This document shows, one piece after another, positions 33,306-41,747 of a stretch of 64,000 nucleotides of DNA; position 1 is the first letter of the stretch; every line of letters begins with the position of its first letter. Position numbers and translations under genes: made by a program. The notes below the pieces were generated by a model that was given only the letters and a program-made list of their open reading frames with translations, was not told the origin of the DNA and searched no databases. Source of the stretch: Pseudarthrobacter oxydans. GTDB lineage: Bacteria > Actinomycetota > Actinomycetes > Actinomycetales > Micrococcaceae. Location: contig NZ_CP139438.1 in NCBI RefSeq assembly GCF_034258515.1, positions 3,224,001 to 3,288,000 on the forward strand, read 5' to 3'.

Positions 33306-34844
33306 ATGAGCACGGAGATTACGACGACGGGAGGCCCGGGCGGCGCGCACGGGACCACAGTTCCGGCCAAGGGACTCCGGGCCGGCATCCTGGATCTCGG
33401 CGACTCCGTGATGATTGGCCTTGCCTCCACGGCGCCGGTGTACTCACTGGCGGCAACACTAGGCCTGATCGTGGCCGTCAACGGGAACTACACTCCCCTG
33501 ATCCTGCTGCTGGGCTTCATCCCCGTCCTGTTCATCGCCTATGCGTTCCGCGAGCTGAACAGTGCCATCCCGGACTGCGGAACCACCTTTACGTGGTCAC
33601 GCCGCACCTTCGGCCCCTGGGCGGGCTGGCTGGGCGGCTGGGGCGTGGCGCTCGCGGGCATTGTGGTCCTGGCAAACCTTGCACAGGTGGCCGGACAGTA
33701 TCTATGGCTCCTGGTGGGCGACGGTTCCCTGGCAGAGAACAAGGCAGTGGTCACGGCCACGGGCGTGCTGTTCATCGCCGTCATGACCCTGGTCAACTAC
33801 CGCGGCATCCGGCTGGGCGAGCACGTCCAGCGGGTCCTGACGTATGTGCAGTACATTGCGCTGGGCATCTTCGCCCTGGCCATCGTCGTCGGGATTGTCC
33901 GGGGCTCGGCGGGCGGCGAGACCACCATCCAGCCCTTCGATTTCGAGTGGTTCAACCCCGCAGGTGCGTTCGCGGATCCGGGAGCAGTGGTCCACGGCGT
34001 GCTCCTTGCCCTGTTCATCTATTGGGGCTGGGACACCTGCCTTGCAGTGAATGAGGAAACCGAGAACCCCTCCACCACCCCCGGCCGCGGTGCCGTGATT
34101 TCCGCGTTCATCCTGGTGGCCATCTATGTGTCCGTCGCGCTGCTGGTGATGATGTACGCCACCGTGGGCACCGAAGGCATCGGTTTGGGCAACGAGGCCA
34201 ACCAGGACGACGTCTTCCTGGCCATGCGGGACGTGGTGCTGGGCCCGTGGGGCTGGCTGATCGTCGTCGCGGTCCTGGCCTCCGTTCTGTCCTCCACCCA
34301 GACCACCATCCTGCCCACCGCCCGCGGCACCCTCTCCATGGGGGTCCACGGCGCACTGCCGGCCAAGTTCGGCGAGGTGCATCCGAAGAACCAGACGCCC
34401 GGCTTTTCCACCCAGGTCATGGGGGCGGCGGCCATCGCGTACTACGTGGCCATGAGCTTCCTCAGCGAAAACCTGCTCTCCGACTCCATCAGCGCCATCA
34501 GCCTGTTCATCGCGTTCTATTACGCCCTGACCGGTTTTGCCTGCTTCTGGTACTTCCGCAGCACCCTTCGGGAGTCGGGGCGGAATCTGTGGTTCCGGGG
34601 CATCCTTCCGCTCGTTGGCGCCCTGCTGCTGACCGCCGCCTTCTTCGTCTCGGCCGTCCAGATGTGGGACCCCGCGTACGGCGACACCCAGATCTTCGGC
34701 GTCGGCGGCGCGTTCGTCAGCGGGGTGCTGCTGCTGGCCCTGGGCGTGGTGCTCGCCGTCGTCTGCCGTTTCCTGCCGTCCACCCGCGGCTACTTCACCG
34801 GGACCAACGTCCCAGGCCAAACCGCCGCCCCCTCCCCCAAGTAA
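33306..34844 (+). CDS. APC-family amino acid/polyamine permease
   Basis: The 512-residue protein has about 12-14 helices and starts with GLRAGILDLGDSVMIGLAST, the APC entry motif, followed by YAFRELNSAIPDCGTTFTWS and AGWLGGWGVALAGIVVLA (helices 2-3). FIYWGWDTCLAVNEETENPS (about 238-257) is the conserved mid-protein motif. It lies 13 bases after the YgiC-like gene in one operon and may import the amine or amino acid used by that ligase. ATG 33306 begins where the homology starts. The substrate is inferred only from context. Confidence 0.92.
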   Translation: MSTEITTTGGPGGAHGTTVPAKGLRAGILDLGDSVMIGLASTAPVYSLAATLGLIVAVNGNYTPLILLLGFIPVLFIAYAFRELNSAIPDCGTTFTWSRRTFGPWAGWLGGWGVALAGIVVLANLAQVAGQYLWLLVGDGSLAENKAVVTATGVLFIAVMTLVNYRGIRLGEHVQRVLTYVQYIALGIFALAIVVGIVRGSAGGETTIQPFDFEWFNPAGAFADPGAVVHGVLLALFIYWGWDTCLAVNEETENPSTTPGRGAVISAFILVAIYVSVALLVMMYATVGTEGIGLGNEANQDDVFLAMRDVVLGPWGWLIVVAVLASVLSSTQTTILPTARGTLSMGVHGALPAKFGEVHPKNQTPGFSTQVMGAAAIAYYVAMSFLSENLLSDSISAISLFIAFYYALTGFACFWYFRSTLRESGRNLWFRGILPLVGALLLTAAFFVSAVQMWDPAYGDTQIFGVGGAFVSGVLLLALGVVLAVVCRFLPSTRGYFTGTNVPGQTAAPSPK

Positions 34845-34892
34845 GTAGCGCCAAGTGTCGTTTTGAGGGGTCAAAACGACACTTAGCGCTAC
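34845..34892. repeat. long palindrome, AAAACGACAC family, copy B
   Basis: Arms at 34845-34866 (GTAGCGC...GTGTCGTTTTGA) and 34871-34892 (TCAAAACGACAC...GCGCTAC) are complementary over 22 bp except for one mismatch, around a GGGG loop. It lies immediately after the permease stop, between convergent genes, where a bidirectional terminator would be expected. Its core is shared with copy A at 20936-20977. Confidence 0.8.
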
Positions 34893-34918
34893 CTAGTTGG
34901 GCCAAGGGCGCAGAGGGG

Positions 34919-35688
34919 TCATGCCGAGAAGCCGCCGTCGGATTTGATGAGCTGGCCGGAGACCCAGCGGCCGGCGGGTGAGAGCAGGAACGCCACAGTG
35001 CCGGCGACGTCGGCCGGTGTGCCGAGGCGGCCGGTGGGCTGCCGGGACAGGACGGCCGAGCGGACCGCGTCGTCCATCCAGCCGGTGTCCACCGGCCCCG
35101 GGTTCAGCACGTTCGCCGAAATGCCCAGCGGCCCAAGCTCCCGGGCGGCGGCAATCACGATCCTGTCCAGCGCACCCTTCGAGGCGCCGTACGGCAGGTT
35201 GAACGCTGTATGGTCACTGGTCAGCGCAACGATCGCGCCGCCGTCGTCCGTTGCCTGCCGCGCGAAGGCGGCAATCAGCTGCCAGCTGGCACGGGTGTTG
35301 ACGGCGAAGTGCCGCTCGAACGATTCAAGGCTGGTATCCAGGTTCCTGAATCGACCGACTCGGCGTGGCTCAGCACCATGCCGTGCAGCGGGCCCGCGAG
35401 CTGAACGGCGTCAGCCACCAGCTTCTCCGCCGTGGCAGGGTCCTCCAGGTTCGCCGGCAGGGTATGGACCCGGGCTCCGATGGCTTCCAGTTCGGCTGTC
35501 AGGCGGACGACGTCGTCCGGTTCAGTTCCCCACGGCATGCGGGCGTCGTAGTCCTGCCAGTAGGCCAGCACCAGGTCCCAGCCTTCCGCCGCCAGCTGCC
35601 GGGCAATACCCGCGCCGATGGAGGCAAGGCGGCCCGCGCCCGTCACGAGGGCTACGTTTCGGACGGGAACTTCGGGTGGGGTCTCCAT
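34919..35688 (-). pseudogene. short-chain dehydrogenase/reductase, frameshifted
   Basis: An SDR is split by a one-base loss near 35341-35346. The upstream part (frame from ATG 35688) has the Rossmann start VALVTGAGRLASIGAGIARQ and reaches SHAESVDSG. Shifting frame there gives LDTSLESFERHFAVNTRASW, then the catalytic PYGASKGALDRIVIAAAREL with Y-x-x-x-K, and the C-terminal GPVDTGWMDD and SGQLIKSDGGF. Both parts join into one complete reductase of about 256 residues. The start has TAGGCT six bases upstream. It is either a recent pseudogene or an assembly error in one copy. Confidence 0.85.
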
Positions 35689-35694
35689 GGGACC

Positions 35695-35700
35695 AGCCTA
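35695..35700 (-). promoter_or_regulatory. -10 box (TAGGCT) for the SDR gene
   Basis: Minus-strand TAGGCT, six bases and then ATG at 35688. Confidence 0.45.
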
Positions 35701-35722
35701 GCGGCGGCGTCCCGGGGCGGTG

Positions 35723-37030
35723 TCAGGAGGGCGCTCCGGCCGGGGCGGGCTCGCGGGCGACCGCGTGCCTGCGGATGGTGGCGCTGATGACCGCCGCGAC
35801 GGTGCACATCGCGGCGGCGCCGAACCAGGCGTAGGTGTACTGGCCGGTGGCGTCCCGGATGGCACCGGCGCCCAGGGCGGCGGCGGCCGCGCCGAGCTGG
35901 TGTGCGGCGAACACCCAGCCGAAGACCACGCTGCCGTCCGCGCCGAACGTTTCCCGGCAGATGGCTGCTGTTGGCGGCACGGTGGCCACCCAGTCAAGCC
36001 CGTAGATCACGACGAAGACGATCATGCTCGGCTGGACTTCGGCACTCAGCAAGAGGGGCAGCACCAGCAGGCCGATCCCCCGGAACTGGTAGTACACGGC
36101 CAGCAGGATGCGGGGGTTGAACCGGTCGGTCAGCCAGCCGGAGGCGATGGTGCCCACAATGTCGAAAATTCCGACGACGGCAAGCAGGCCGGCGGCGGTG
36201 GCTTCGGCCATGCCGTGGTCGTGGGCGGAGGGGATGAAGTGGGTGCCGATCAGCCCGTTGGTGGTGGCGCCGCAGATCGCGAAACCGGCCACGAGGGCCC
36301 AGAAGGTCCGGACGCGGCTGGCCCGCCGGAGGACCTGGAGGGCACGCACGGCGGCATTGCTGCGAGGGCCGCTGTGCGAGGGAGGCTCCGGCGCGGGGAC
36401 TCCCCCTGCCAGCGCGGGTTCGCCGTACGGAAGGACCCCGACGTCGGCCGGCGAGTTTTTGAGGAACTTCAGCACCAGCGGGACCACAGCCAGGGCTCCG
36501 GCAGCGATCAGCAATGATGCTTCGCGCCAGCCCGGATCCTGCGCCAGCAAGGCGATGAACGGGAGGAAGACCAGCTGGCCGGCCGCACTGCCGGCGGTAA
36601 GGATGCCGATCACCAGCCCGCGGCTCCTGACGAACCAGGTGTTGGCAATCGTGGCAGCGAACACCAGCGCCATGGATCCGGTGCCAAGCCCGATGAGCAG
36701 GCCCCAGGTCAGCAGGATCTGCCAGGACTGGTTCACCAGCACCGTCAGGGCGCTGCCGGTGCCGATCAACACCAGCGCGGTGGCTGTTACTGCCCGGACG
36801 CCGAACCGCTCCATCAGCGCGGCCGCGAACGGTGCCGTCAGCCCGAACAGGACGAGGTTGATGCTCACGGCCGCGGACAACACCGTGGTGGACCAGCCGA
36901 ACTCCTGCTGCAGCGGAACCATCAGGACACCGGGGGCGGCGCGGAATCCGGCGGCTCCCACCAGCGCAAGGAAGGCGACGGCGGCCACGATCCACGCGGG
37001 GTGCAGGCGGCGGCTGTTGGTTTCCCTCAT
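35723..37030 (-). CDS. MFS transporter
   Basis: The 435-residue protein has 12 predicted helices with a polar central loop (about 200-235). It begins HPAWIVAAVAFLALVGAAGF and contains MERFGVRAVTATALVLIGTG after helix 2, the MFS signature loop, and ASGWLTDRFNPRILL in the second half. The fold resembles the oxalate/formate or monocarboxylate group. ATG 37030 overlaps the HxlR stop by four bases (ATGA), so the regulator and transporter are coupled. The substrate is not predictable. Confidence 0.92.
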   Translation of the reverse strand: MRETNSRRLHPAWIVAAVAFLALVGAAGFRAAPGVLMVPLQQEFGWSTTVLSAAVSINLVLFGLTAPFAAALMERFGVRAVTATALVLIGTGSALTVLVNQSWQILLTWGLLIGLGTGSMALVFAATIANTWFVRSRGLVIGILTAGSAAGQLVFLPFIALLAQDPGWREASLLIAAGALAVVPLVLKFLKNSPADVGVLPYGEPALAGGVPAPEPPSHSGPRSNAAVRALQVLRRASRVRTFWALVAGFAICGATTNGLIGTHFIPSAHDHGMAEATAAGLLAVVGIFDIVGTIASGWLTDRFNPRILLAVYYQFRGIGLLVLPLLLSAEVQPSMIVFVVIYGLDWVATVPPTAAICRETFGADGSVVFGWVFAAHQLGAAAAALGAGAIRDATGQYTYAWFGAAAMCTVAAVISATIRRHAVAREPAPAGAPS

Positions 37031-37518
37031 GCGGCGGCCGTGGCGAGCCGGACCGGTTCCGCTGAACGGGCCCTGCTGTGCCAGCTGGTGTTGGCCGCCG
37101 TCAGCCGTTCGCCGCATTCGGTGCAGGTGTCCGCCGAGGTGGTGGGTTTCCCGCAGCCGGTGTGGATCACGTAAAGATGCGCCTGGTCCGAGGGCGCCGG
37201 CAGGTGCTTTTCTGCCCAGATGGTGACGGCGTTCAAGACCGGGAGGGCGTCCTCACCCTTGGGGGTGAGCACGTACTCCTGGCGTGTGCGGCCGCCGTCG
37301 TCGTAGGCCTTCCTGGCCAGCAGCCCGGACTCAACCAGGCCCGCCAGGCGCTTGGTGAGCACGGAGTCCGCCACTTCCAGCCGGCTTTTCATGGCGTCGA
37401 AGCGGCCGTTCCCGAAGAAGACTTCGCGCAGCACCAGGATGCTCCAGGGGTCGCCCAGGACGTCAAGGCCGCGGGCCATGCTGCAGCTGCGTTGGGACCA
37501 GTCGGATCGAAGAGGCAT
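37027..37518 (-). CDS. HxlR-family transcriptional regulator
   Basis: The 163-residue protein starts with RSCSMARGLDVLGDPWSILV (about 10-29) including the HxlR Cys, then LREVFFGNGRFDAMKSRLEV and LTKRLAGLVESGLLARKAYD of the winged helix. The C-terminal extension is unusual: TGCGKPTTSADTCTECGERL holds four Cys and could bind zinc. HxlR proteins respond to aldehydes or electrophiles and usually control adjacent genes, here the coupled MFS transporter. The ATG is leaderless, with TAAGTT six bases upstream, and a 25-bp perfect palindrome lies immediately beyond. Confidence 0.92.
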   Translation of the reverse strand: MPLRSDWSQRSCSMARGLDVLGDPWSILVLREVFFGNGRFDAMKSRLEVADSVLTKRLAGLVESGLLARKAYDDGGRTRQEYVLTPKGEDALPVLNAVTIWAEKHLPAPSDQAHLYVIHTGCGKPTTSADTCTECGERLTAANTSWHSRARSAEPVRLATAAA

Positions 37519-37524
37519 AGGGAA

Positions 37525-37530
37525 AACTTA
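37525..37530 (-). promoter_or_regulatory. -10 box (TAAGTT) for the HxlR gene
   Basis: Minus-strand TAAGTT, six bases and then the HxlR ATG. The palindrome at 37531-37555 directly abuts it on the -35 side. Confidence 0.5.
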
Positions 37531-37555
37531 GCTGGCTTTCTTCAAGAAAGCCAGC
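37531..37555 (-). promoter_or_regulatory. 25-bp perfect palindrome: likely HxlR operator and/or metB terminator
   Basis: GCTGGCTTTCTT and AAGAAAGCCAGC are perfect arms around one base. It covers the spacer and -35 region of the HxlR promoter, an ideal repressor site, and it begins 12 bases after the metB stop with a TAAGTTTT run following, which resembles an intrinsic terminator. Confidence 0.7.
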
Positions 37556-37567
37556 CACCTTCGTGGT

Positions 37568-38731
37568 TTACGGGATGGCCGAGAACGCCTGCTCCAGGTC
37601 CGCCACCAGGTCCTCGACATCCTCGATTCCGCAGGACAGCCGGAGCAGGTTCACCGGAACGGCGAGCTCGGTGCCCTTGACCGAAGCGTGGGTCATCTCG
37701 GAAGGGTAGTTCATGAGCGACTCGATCCCGCCCAGGGATTCCGCGAGGGTGAACACGGACGTGGACTCCGCCACCTTCCGGGCCGCTGCTTCACCGCCAT
37801 TGAACTGCACCGAGACCATGCCGCCGAAGCTCCGCATCTGCTTCCTGGCGAGCTCGTGGCCCGGGTGGGACGGCAGGCCCGGGTAGAGGACGGCCTCCAC
37901 CTCGGGACGTTCCAGCAGCCACTCGGCCACGGCCTGGCCGTTAAGGCTGTGGCGGTCCATCCGCACGCCGAGCGTCTTCAGGCCCCGGGTGGTGAGGAAA
38001 GCGTCCATGGGGCCGGAGACGGCGCCCACGGCGAACTGCACAAAGCCGATCTTCTCCGCCAGTTCCGCGTCCTTGACCACCACGGCGCCACCCACGACGT
38101 CGGAGTGGCCGCCGATGTACTTGGTGGTGGAGTGGACCACGACGTCGGCACCCAGGGCGAGCGGGGTCTGCAGGTAGGGCGACGCGAAGGTGTTGTCCAC
38201 CACCAGGAGGGCACCGGCGTCGTGCGCTATCTCTGCGAGCGCCGCGATGTCGGTAATCTTCATCAGCGGATTGGAGGGGGTTTCCACCCAGAGGATCCGG
38301 GCTTTGTTCGCAGTAACCGCCCCGCGCACGGTGTCCAGGTTGGCCATGTCCACCGGCGTATTGCCGATTCCCCAGCCGCCCAGGACCCGGCTGATCAGCC
38401 GGTAGGTGCCTCCGTAGGCGTCGTTGCCGAGCACGATGTGGTCCCCGGGCCGGGCCAGGGCACGGATCAGCGAGTCCTCCGCTGCCAGCCCGGAACTGAA
38501 GCTGTAGGCGTGCGTGCCCCCCTCCAGCGCCGCCAGCTGTTCCTGCAGGGCGTCGCGGGTGGGGTTGCCGCCGCGGCCGTACTCATAGCCCCCGCGCAGC
38601 CCGCCAATGCCGTCCTGGGCGTAGGTGGAACTGAAGTGCAGCGGCGGCACCACCGCGCCGGTGCGGGGCTCGAAAGCCTGGCCGGCGTGCACGGCGCGGG
38701 TGTTGAAACCTTGGTTTTGCGGGGTGGACAT
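37568..38731 (-). CDS. metB: cystathionine gamma-synthase
   Basis: MetB joins cysteine with O-succinyl- or O-acetylhomoserine to form cystathionine. The 387-residue PLP enzyme has family length and motifs: RAVHAGQAFEPRTGAVVPPL, YEYGRGGNPTRDALQEQLAA (about 49-68), the PLP-binding VVHSTTKYIGGHSDVVGGAV with the Schiff-base Lys, and a late SLGGIESLMNYPSEMTHAS. Cystathionine gamma-lyases look very similar; the adjacent cbs gene leaves direction of transsulfuration open. A good AAAGGAGCA site precedes the ATG. The two genes are 39 bases apart. Confidence 0.9.
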   Translation of the reverse strand: MSTPQNQGFNTRAVHAGQAFEPRTGAVVPPLHFSSTYAQDGIGGLRGGYEYGRGGNPTRDALQEQLAALEGGTHAYSFSSGLAAEDSLIRALARPGDHIVLGNDAYGGTYRLISRVLGGWGIGNTPVDMANLDTVRGAVTANKARILWVETPSNPLMKITDIAALAEIAHDAGALLVVDNTFASPYLQTPLALGADVVVHSTTKYIGGHSDVVGGAVVVKDAELAEKIGFVQFAVGAVSGPMDAFLTTRGLKTLGVRMDRHSLNGQAVAEWLLERPEVEAVLYPGLPSHPGHELARKQMRSFGGMVSVQFNGGEAAARKVAESTSVFTLAESLGGIESLMNYPSEMTHASVKGTELAVPVNLLRLSCGIEDVEDLVADLEQAFSAIP

Positions 38732-38770
38732 GGTGCTCCTTTACGGGTGGCGCAGGTCAGGTGAAGCAGT

Positions 38771-40156
38771 TCAGTTGCTGAGGTAGGCCAGGAGGTCGTG
38801 CCGGGTGAGGATGCCCACGGGTGCACCCACGAACGTGACCATGACGGTGTCCACGTCCGAGAGCAGTTCCCTCGCCGCGGAGATGGTTTCCAGGGAGCCG
38901 ATGACGGGCAGCTTGGGGCCCATGTGCTCGGAGATCTTGTCCGTGAGCTTGGCTTCGCCGCGGAACAGCTTGGCCGTGAGGGTGCGCTCATCCACAGCAC
39001 CCAGCACCTCGCCCATGACCACCGGGGGCTCCTGGGACAGGACCGGGATATGGCTGACGCCGAACTCGTTCATGATGTTGATGACATCGCGGACGGACTC
39101 GTTCGGGTGGATGTGGACCAGGTCCGGCAGCTCGCCGTTCTTGGAGCTGATGACTTCACCCACGGAGGTCTCCTCGCCGCCGGACAGGAAGCCGTAGGAG
39201 CGCATCCACTGGTCGTTGAAGATCTTGGCGAGGTAGCCGCGGCCGGAGTCGGGAAGGATGACGACGACGACGGCGGACTCGGGCAGGTCCCGGGCCACCT
39301 GCAGGGCGGCCACGACGGCCATGCCCGAGGACCCGCCCACCAGCAGGCCCTCCTCGCGGGCCAGCCGCCGGGTCATGGCGAAGGAGTCGGCGTCGCTGAC
39401 GGCGATCACCTGGTCGGGCACGGACTTGTCGTAGTTCGCGGGCCACATGTCCTCCCCCACGCCCTCCACGAAGTACGGACGCCCGGTGCCGCCGGAGTAG
39501 ACCGAACCTTCCGGGTCCGCGCCGATGATCCGGACCACGCCGCCGTCGGACGCCGGCCTGTCAGCCGAGACCTCCTTGAGGTAGCGGCCCGTGCCGGTGA
39601 TGGTGCCGCCGGTGCCGGCGCCGATCACGCAGTGGGTGACCTTGCCGTCCGTATCCCGCCAGATCTCCGGCCCGGTGGTCTGGTAGTGGCTGCCGGGAGC
39701 GGCGGGGTTGGAGAACTGGTCCGGCTTGTATGCACCGGGGGTCTCCCGGACGATCCGGTCCGAAACACCGTAGTAGCTCTGCGGGCTGTCGGGCGGGACG
39801 GCAGTTGGCGTCACCACAACCTCGGCGCCGTAGGCCTGCAGGACGGCACGCTTGTCCTCGCCCACCTTGTCCGGGACCACAAAGATGCACTTGTAGCCCT
39901 TCTGCTGGGCCACGAGGGCCAGGCCTACTCCGGTATTTCCGGAAGTTGGCTCCACGATGGTGCCGCCGGGCTGCAGCTTGCCTTCCCGCTCGGCGTCCTC
40001 GATCATCTTCGCCGCGATGCGGTCCTTGATGGAACCGCCAGGGTTCAGGTACTCGAGTTTGACCAGGACAGTGGCCTTGATGCTTTCTGTCACGTGGTTG
40101 AGCTTGATGAGCGGGGTATTGCCGATGAGGTCCAGGATGGACTGGGCGTACTTCAT
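38771..40156 (-). CDS. cbs: cystathionine beta-synthase with CBS-domain pair
   Basis: Cbs condenses serine and homocysteine to cystathionine. The 461-residue protein has the fold-type II PLP core with Lys44 in LNPGGSIKDRIAAKMI, PTSGNTGVGLALVAQQKGY (about 70-88), and GTGGTITGTGRYLKE for phosphate binding. A C-terminal CBS pair (about 340-461) follows, including PNESVRDVINIMNEFGVSHI. That pair usually binds adenosyl ligands for regulation. Its ATG has TAGCTT seven bases upstream and no ribosome site. It is paired with metB, so this organism can run both transsulfuration steps. Confidence 0.93.
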   Translation of the reverse strand: MKYAQSILDLIGNTPLIKLNHVTESIKATVLVKLEYLNPGGSIKDRIAAKMIEDAEREGKLQPGGTIVEPTSGNTGVGLALVAQQKGYKCIFVVPDKVGEDKRAVLQAYGAEVVVTPTAVPPDSPQSYYGVSDRIVRETPGAYKPDQFSNPAAPGSHYQTTGPEIWRDTDGKVTHCVIGAGTGGTITGTGRYLKEVSADRPASDGGVVRIIGADPEGSVYSGGTGRPYFVEGVGEDMWPANYDKSVPDQVIAVSDADSFAMTRRLAREEGLLVGGSSGMAVVAALQVARDLPESAVVVVILPDSGRGYLAKIFNDQWMRSYGFLSGGEETSVGEVISSKNGELPDLVHIHPNESVRDVINIMNEFGVSHIPVLSQEPPVVMGEVLGAVDERTLTAKLFRGEAKLTDKISEHMGPKLPVIGSLETISAARELLSDVDTVMVTFVGAPVGILTRHDLLAYLSN

Positions 40157-40163
40157 GTGTACA

Positions 40164-40169
40164 AAGCTA
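40164..40169 (-). promoter_or_regulatory. -10 box (TAGCTT) for cbs
   Basis: Minus-strand TAGCTT lies seven bases before the cbs ATG. Confidence 0.45.
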
Positions 40170-40192
40170 CCGCTTCCCCCGCATGCATGCCG

Positions 40193-40600
40193 TTACCCGG
40201 CAGCCTCGGCCTGCTGGTCCGGTGGCAGGTTCTCCCAGAGGCCCATGATGTTGTTCTCGGAGTCCTTGAAGTAGGCGAAGTAGCCCATTCCGGGGATCTC
40301 GTTCTTGGGCATCACGACCGATCCGCCCAGCCGCTCCACGGTCTTGAGGGTGGCGTCAATGTCCGGAACGTCCACCGTGATGACGGGACTGGTGATTTCA
40401 CCCTCCCGGGCCATCATGCCGCCGTTGATGGCGCCCGCTTCCGTGGGCTGGCCGGTCGCCTCGTCCATCGGCGTGGTGATGACCATGTTGTAGTCCATTC
40501 CCGGGACGGCGTCGATTCGCCAACCAAGGGCCTCCCGGTAGAACTTTCTGGCCCGCTCCTGATCGTCAGCGGGGATCTCGAAATGCACCACTCCACCCAT
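40193..40600 (-). CDS. VOC-family (glyoxalase/bleomycin resistance fold) protein
   Basis: The 135-residue protein begins GGVVHFEIPADDQERARKFY, the first beta-alpha-beta module with the metal-binding His. It continues through PVITVDVPDIDATLKTVERL, and ends with GMGYFAYFKDSENNIMGLWE carrying the family Glu/Asn region. VOC enzymes bind a divalent metal and act on diverse small molecules, so substrate is unknown. ATG 40600 follows AGGTGAG closely. The upstream in-frame start adds a poorly conserved stretch. Confidence 0.85.
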   Translation of the reverse strand: MGGVVHFEIPADDQERARKFYREALGWRIDAVPGMDYNMVITTPMDEATGQPTEAGAINGGMMAREGEITSPVITVDVPDIDATLKTVERLGGSVVMPKNEIPGMGYFAYFKDSENNIMGLWENLPPDQQAEAAG

Positions 40601-40763
40601 TGCGCTCACCTGGAATCTCGAAGGTAAGGCGCGGATGCCCCGCGCCACACCTGGGATTCTAGACCCGGAATGCCGGCTGGATAAGGGGCCTTTGGCAGGT
40701 GCGTCCGGTTGCCAAAGATGGTGGCGGCCGCCTGTTGTCGCTGGGCCGTGGGACGATGGCTGT

Positions 40764-41747
40764 ATGACGATTGCAGAGGTTCCCGCCCGGCTGGCAGCCG
40801 CGGCGGACGCCTCTGTCCGGTGGTATCCGGGCGGCCCTTACCACCTTGCCCGGACCCTCAGTCCGCTCCTGCGCGGCAACAGCGATCCGTCCTTCAGTGT
40901 CCAGGGAAACGTCATCTGGAATGCGTTTACGACGACGGACGGCCCGGCCGCCGTGAGGTTCAGCTCCGCCGGCGGCCCGGGCCTGGAGCACTGCGTGGAC
41001 GTCCAGGCCTGGGGCACGGGCGCCGCGGCGGCCGTGCGGGCAGTGCCGCGGCTCCTGGGCGGGGATGACGACTGGTCGGCGTTTGACGAGCCCTCCTTCC
41101 ATGCCACCCTCCCCGGCATGGTCCGTGAGGCGCGGCGGCGAAGCCGCGACGTCCGGCTTCCCGCCAGCGGCCGCATGGTGGACCAGCTCGTCCCGATCAT
41201 CCTTGAACAGAAAGTGACGGTGATCGAGGCCCGCCGGGCCTACCGCTACCTTCTGCATCGCTACGGCTCCCCCGCTCCCCAGGCCGGCGCGCTGGCTCCG
41301 GCCGGCCTGGTGCTGGCTCCCACCGCCGGCCAATGGCTGCAGGTCCCCAGCTGGGAGTGGCATCGGGCGGGCGTGGGGCCGCAACGTTCGGCCACCGTCA
41401 TGCGGGCGCTGCGTTCCGCCGTCGCAATTGAACGGCTGGCCGCGCTGCCGGCGCTGGAGGCCGCCGAAAAGCTGCAGGTAATCCCGGGGATCGGCGTGTG
41501 GACAGCGGCCGAGGTGGTGCAGCGCACCCACGGCTGCCCGGACTCGGTCTCGGTGGGTGACTACCACCTGGCTGCCTACGTGGGCGCGGCGTTGACCGGC
41601 AGCCGGACGGACGACGCCGGCATGCTCCGGCTGCTGGAACCATGGCGGGGGCACCGCCAGCGCGTGGTGCGGATGATCCAGGCCAGCGGCTTCCGCAAAC
41701 CGACGTTCGGCCCCCGGATGACCATCCAGGACCACCGCCGGCACTAA
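40764..41747 (+). CDS. HhH-GPD DNA glycosylase (AlkA-like 3-methyladenine type)
   Basis: The 327-residue protein has the helix-hairpin-helix LQVIPGIGVWTAAEVVQRTH and the catalytic Asp region SVSVGDYHLAAYVGAALTGS (about 262-281). A substrate-side domain comes first, with RWYPGGPYHLARTLSPLLRG. These fit AlkA/MPG-type glycosylases that remove alkylated bases and leave an abasic site. ATG 40764 is where homology starts. The gene ends by overlapping the convergent response regulator stop by four bases. Confidence 0.88.
   Translation: MTIAEVPARLAAAADASVRWYPGGPYHLARTLSPLLRGNSDPSFSVQGNVIWNAFTTTDGPAAVRFSSAGGPGLEHCVDVQAWGTGAAAAVRAVPRLLGGDDDWSAFDEPSFHATLPGMVREARRRSRDVRLPASGRMVDQLVPIILEQKVTVIEARRAYRYLLHRYGSPAPQAGALAPAGLVLAPTAGQWLQVPSWEWHRAGVGPQRSATVMRALRSAVAIERLAALPALEAAEKLQVIPGIGVWTAAEVVQRTHGCPDSVSVGDYHLAAYVGAALTGSRTDDAGMLRLLEPWRGHRQRVVRMIQASGFRKPTFGPRMTIQDHRRH

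Noticed and set aside
38798-40627. A 609-residue frame opposite cbs
   Set aside because: It is antisense to a complete PLP enzyme and has no recognisable fold.
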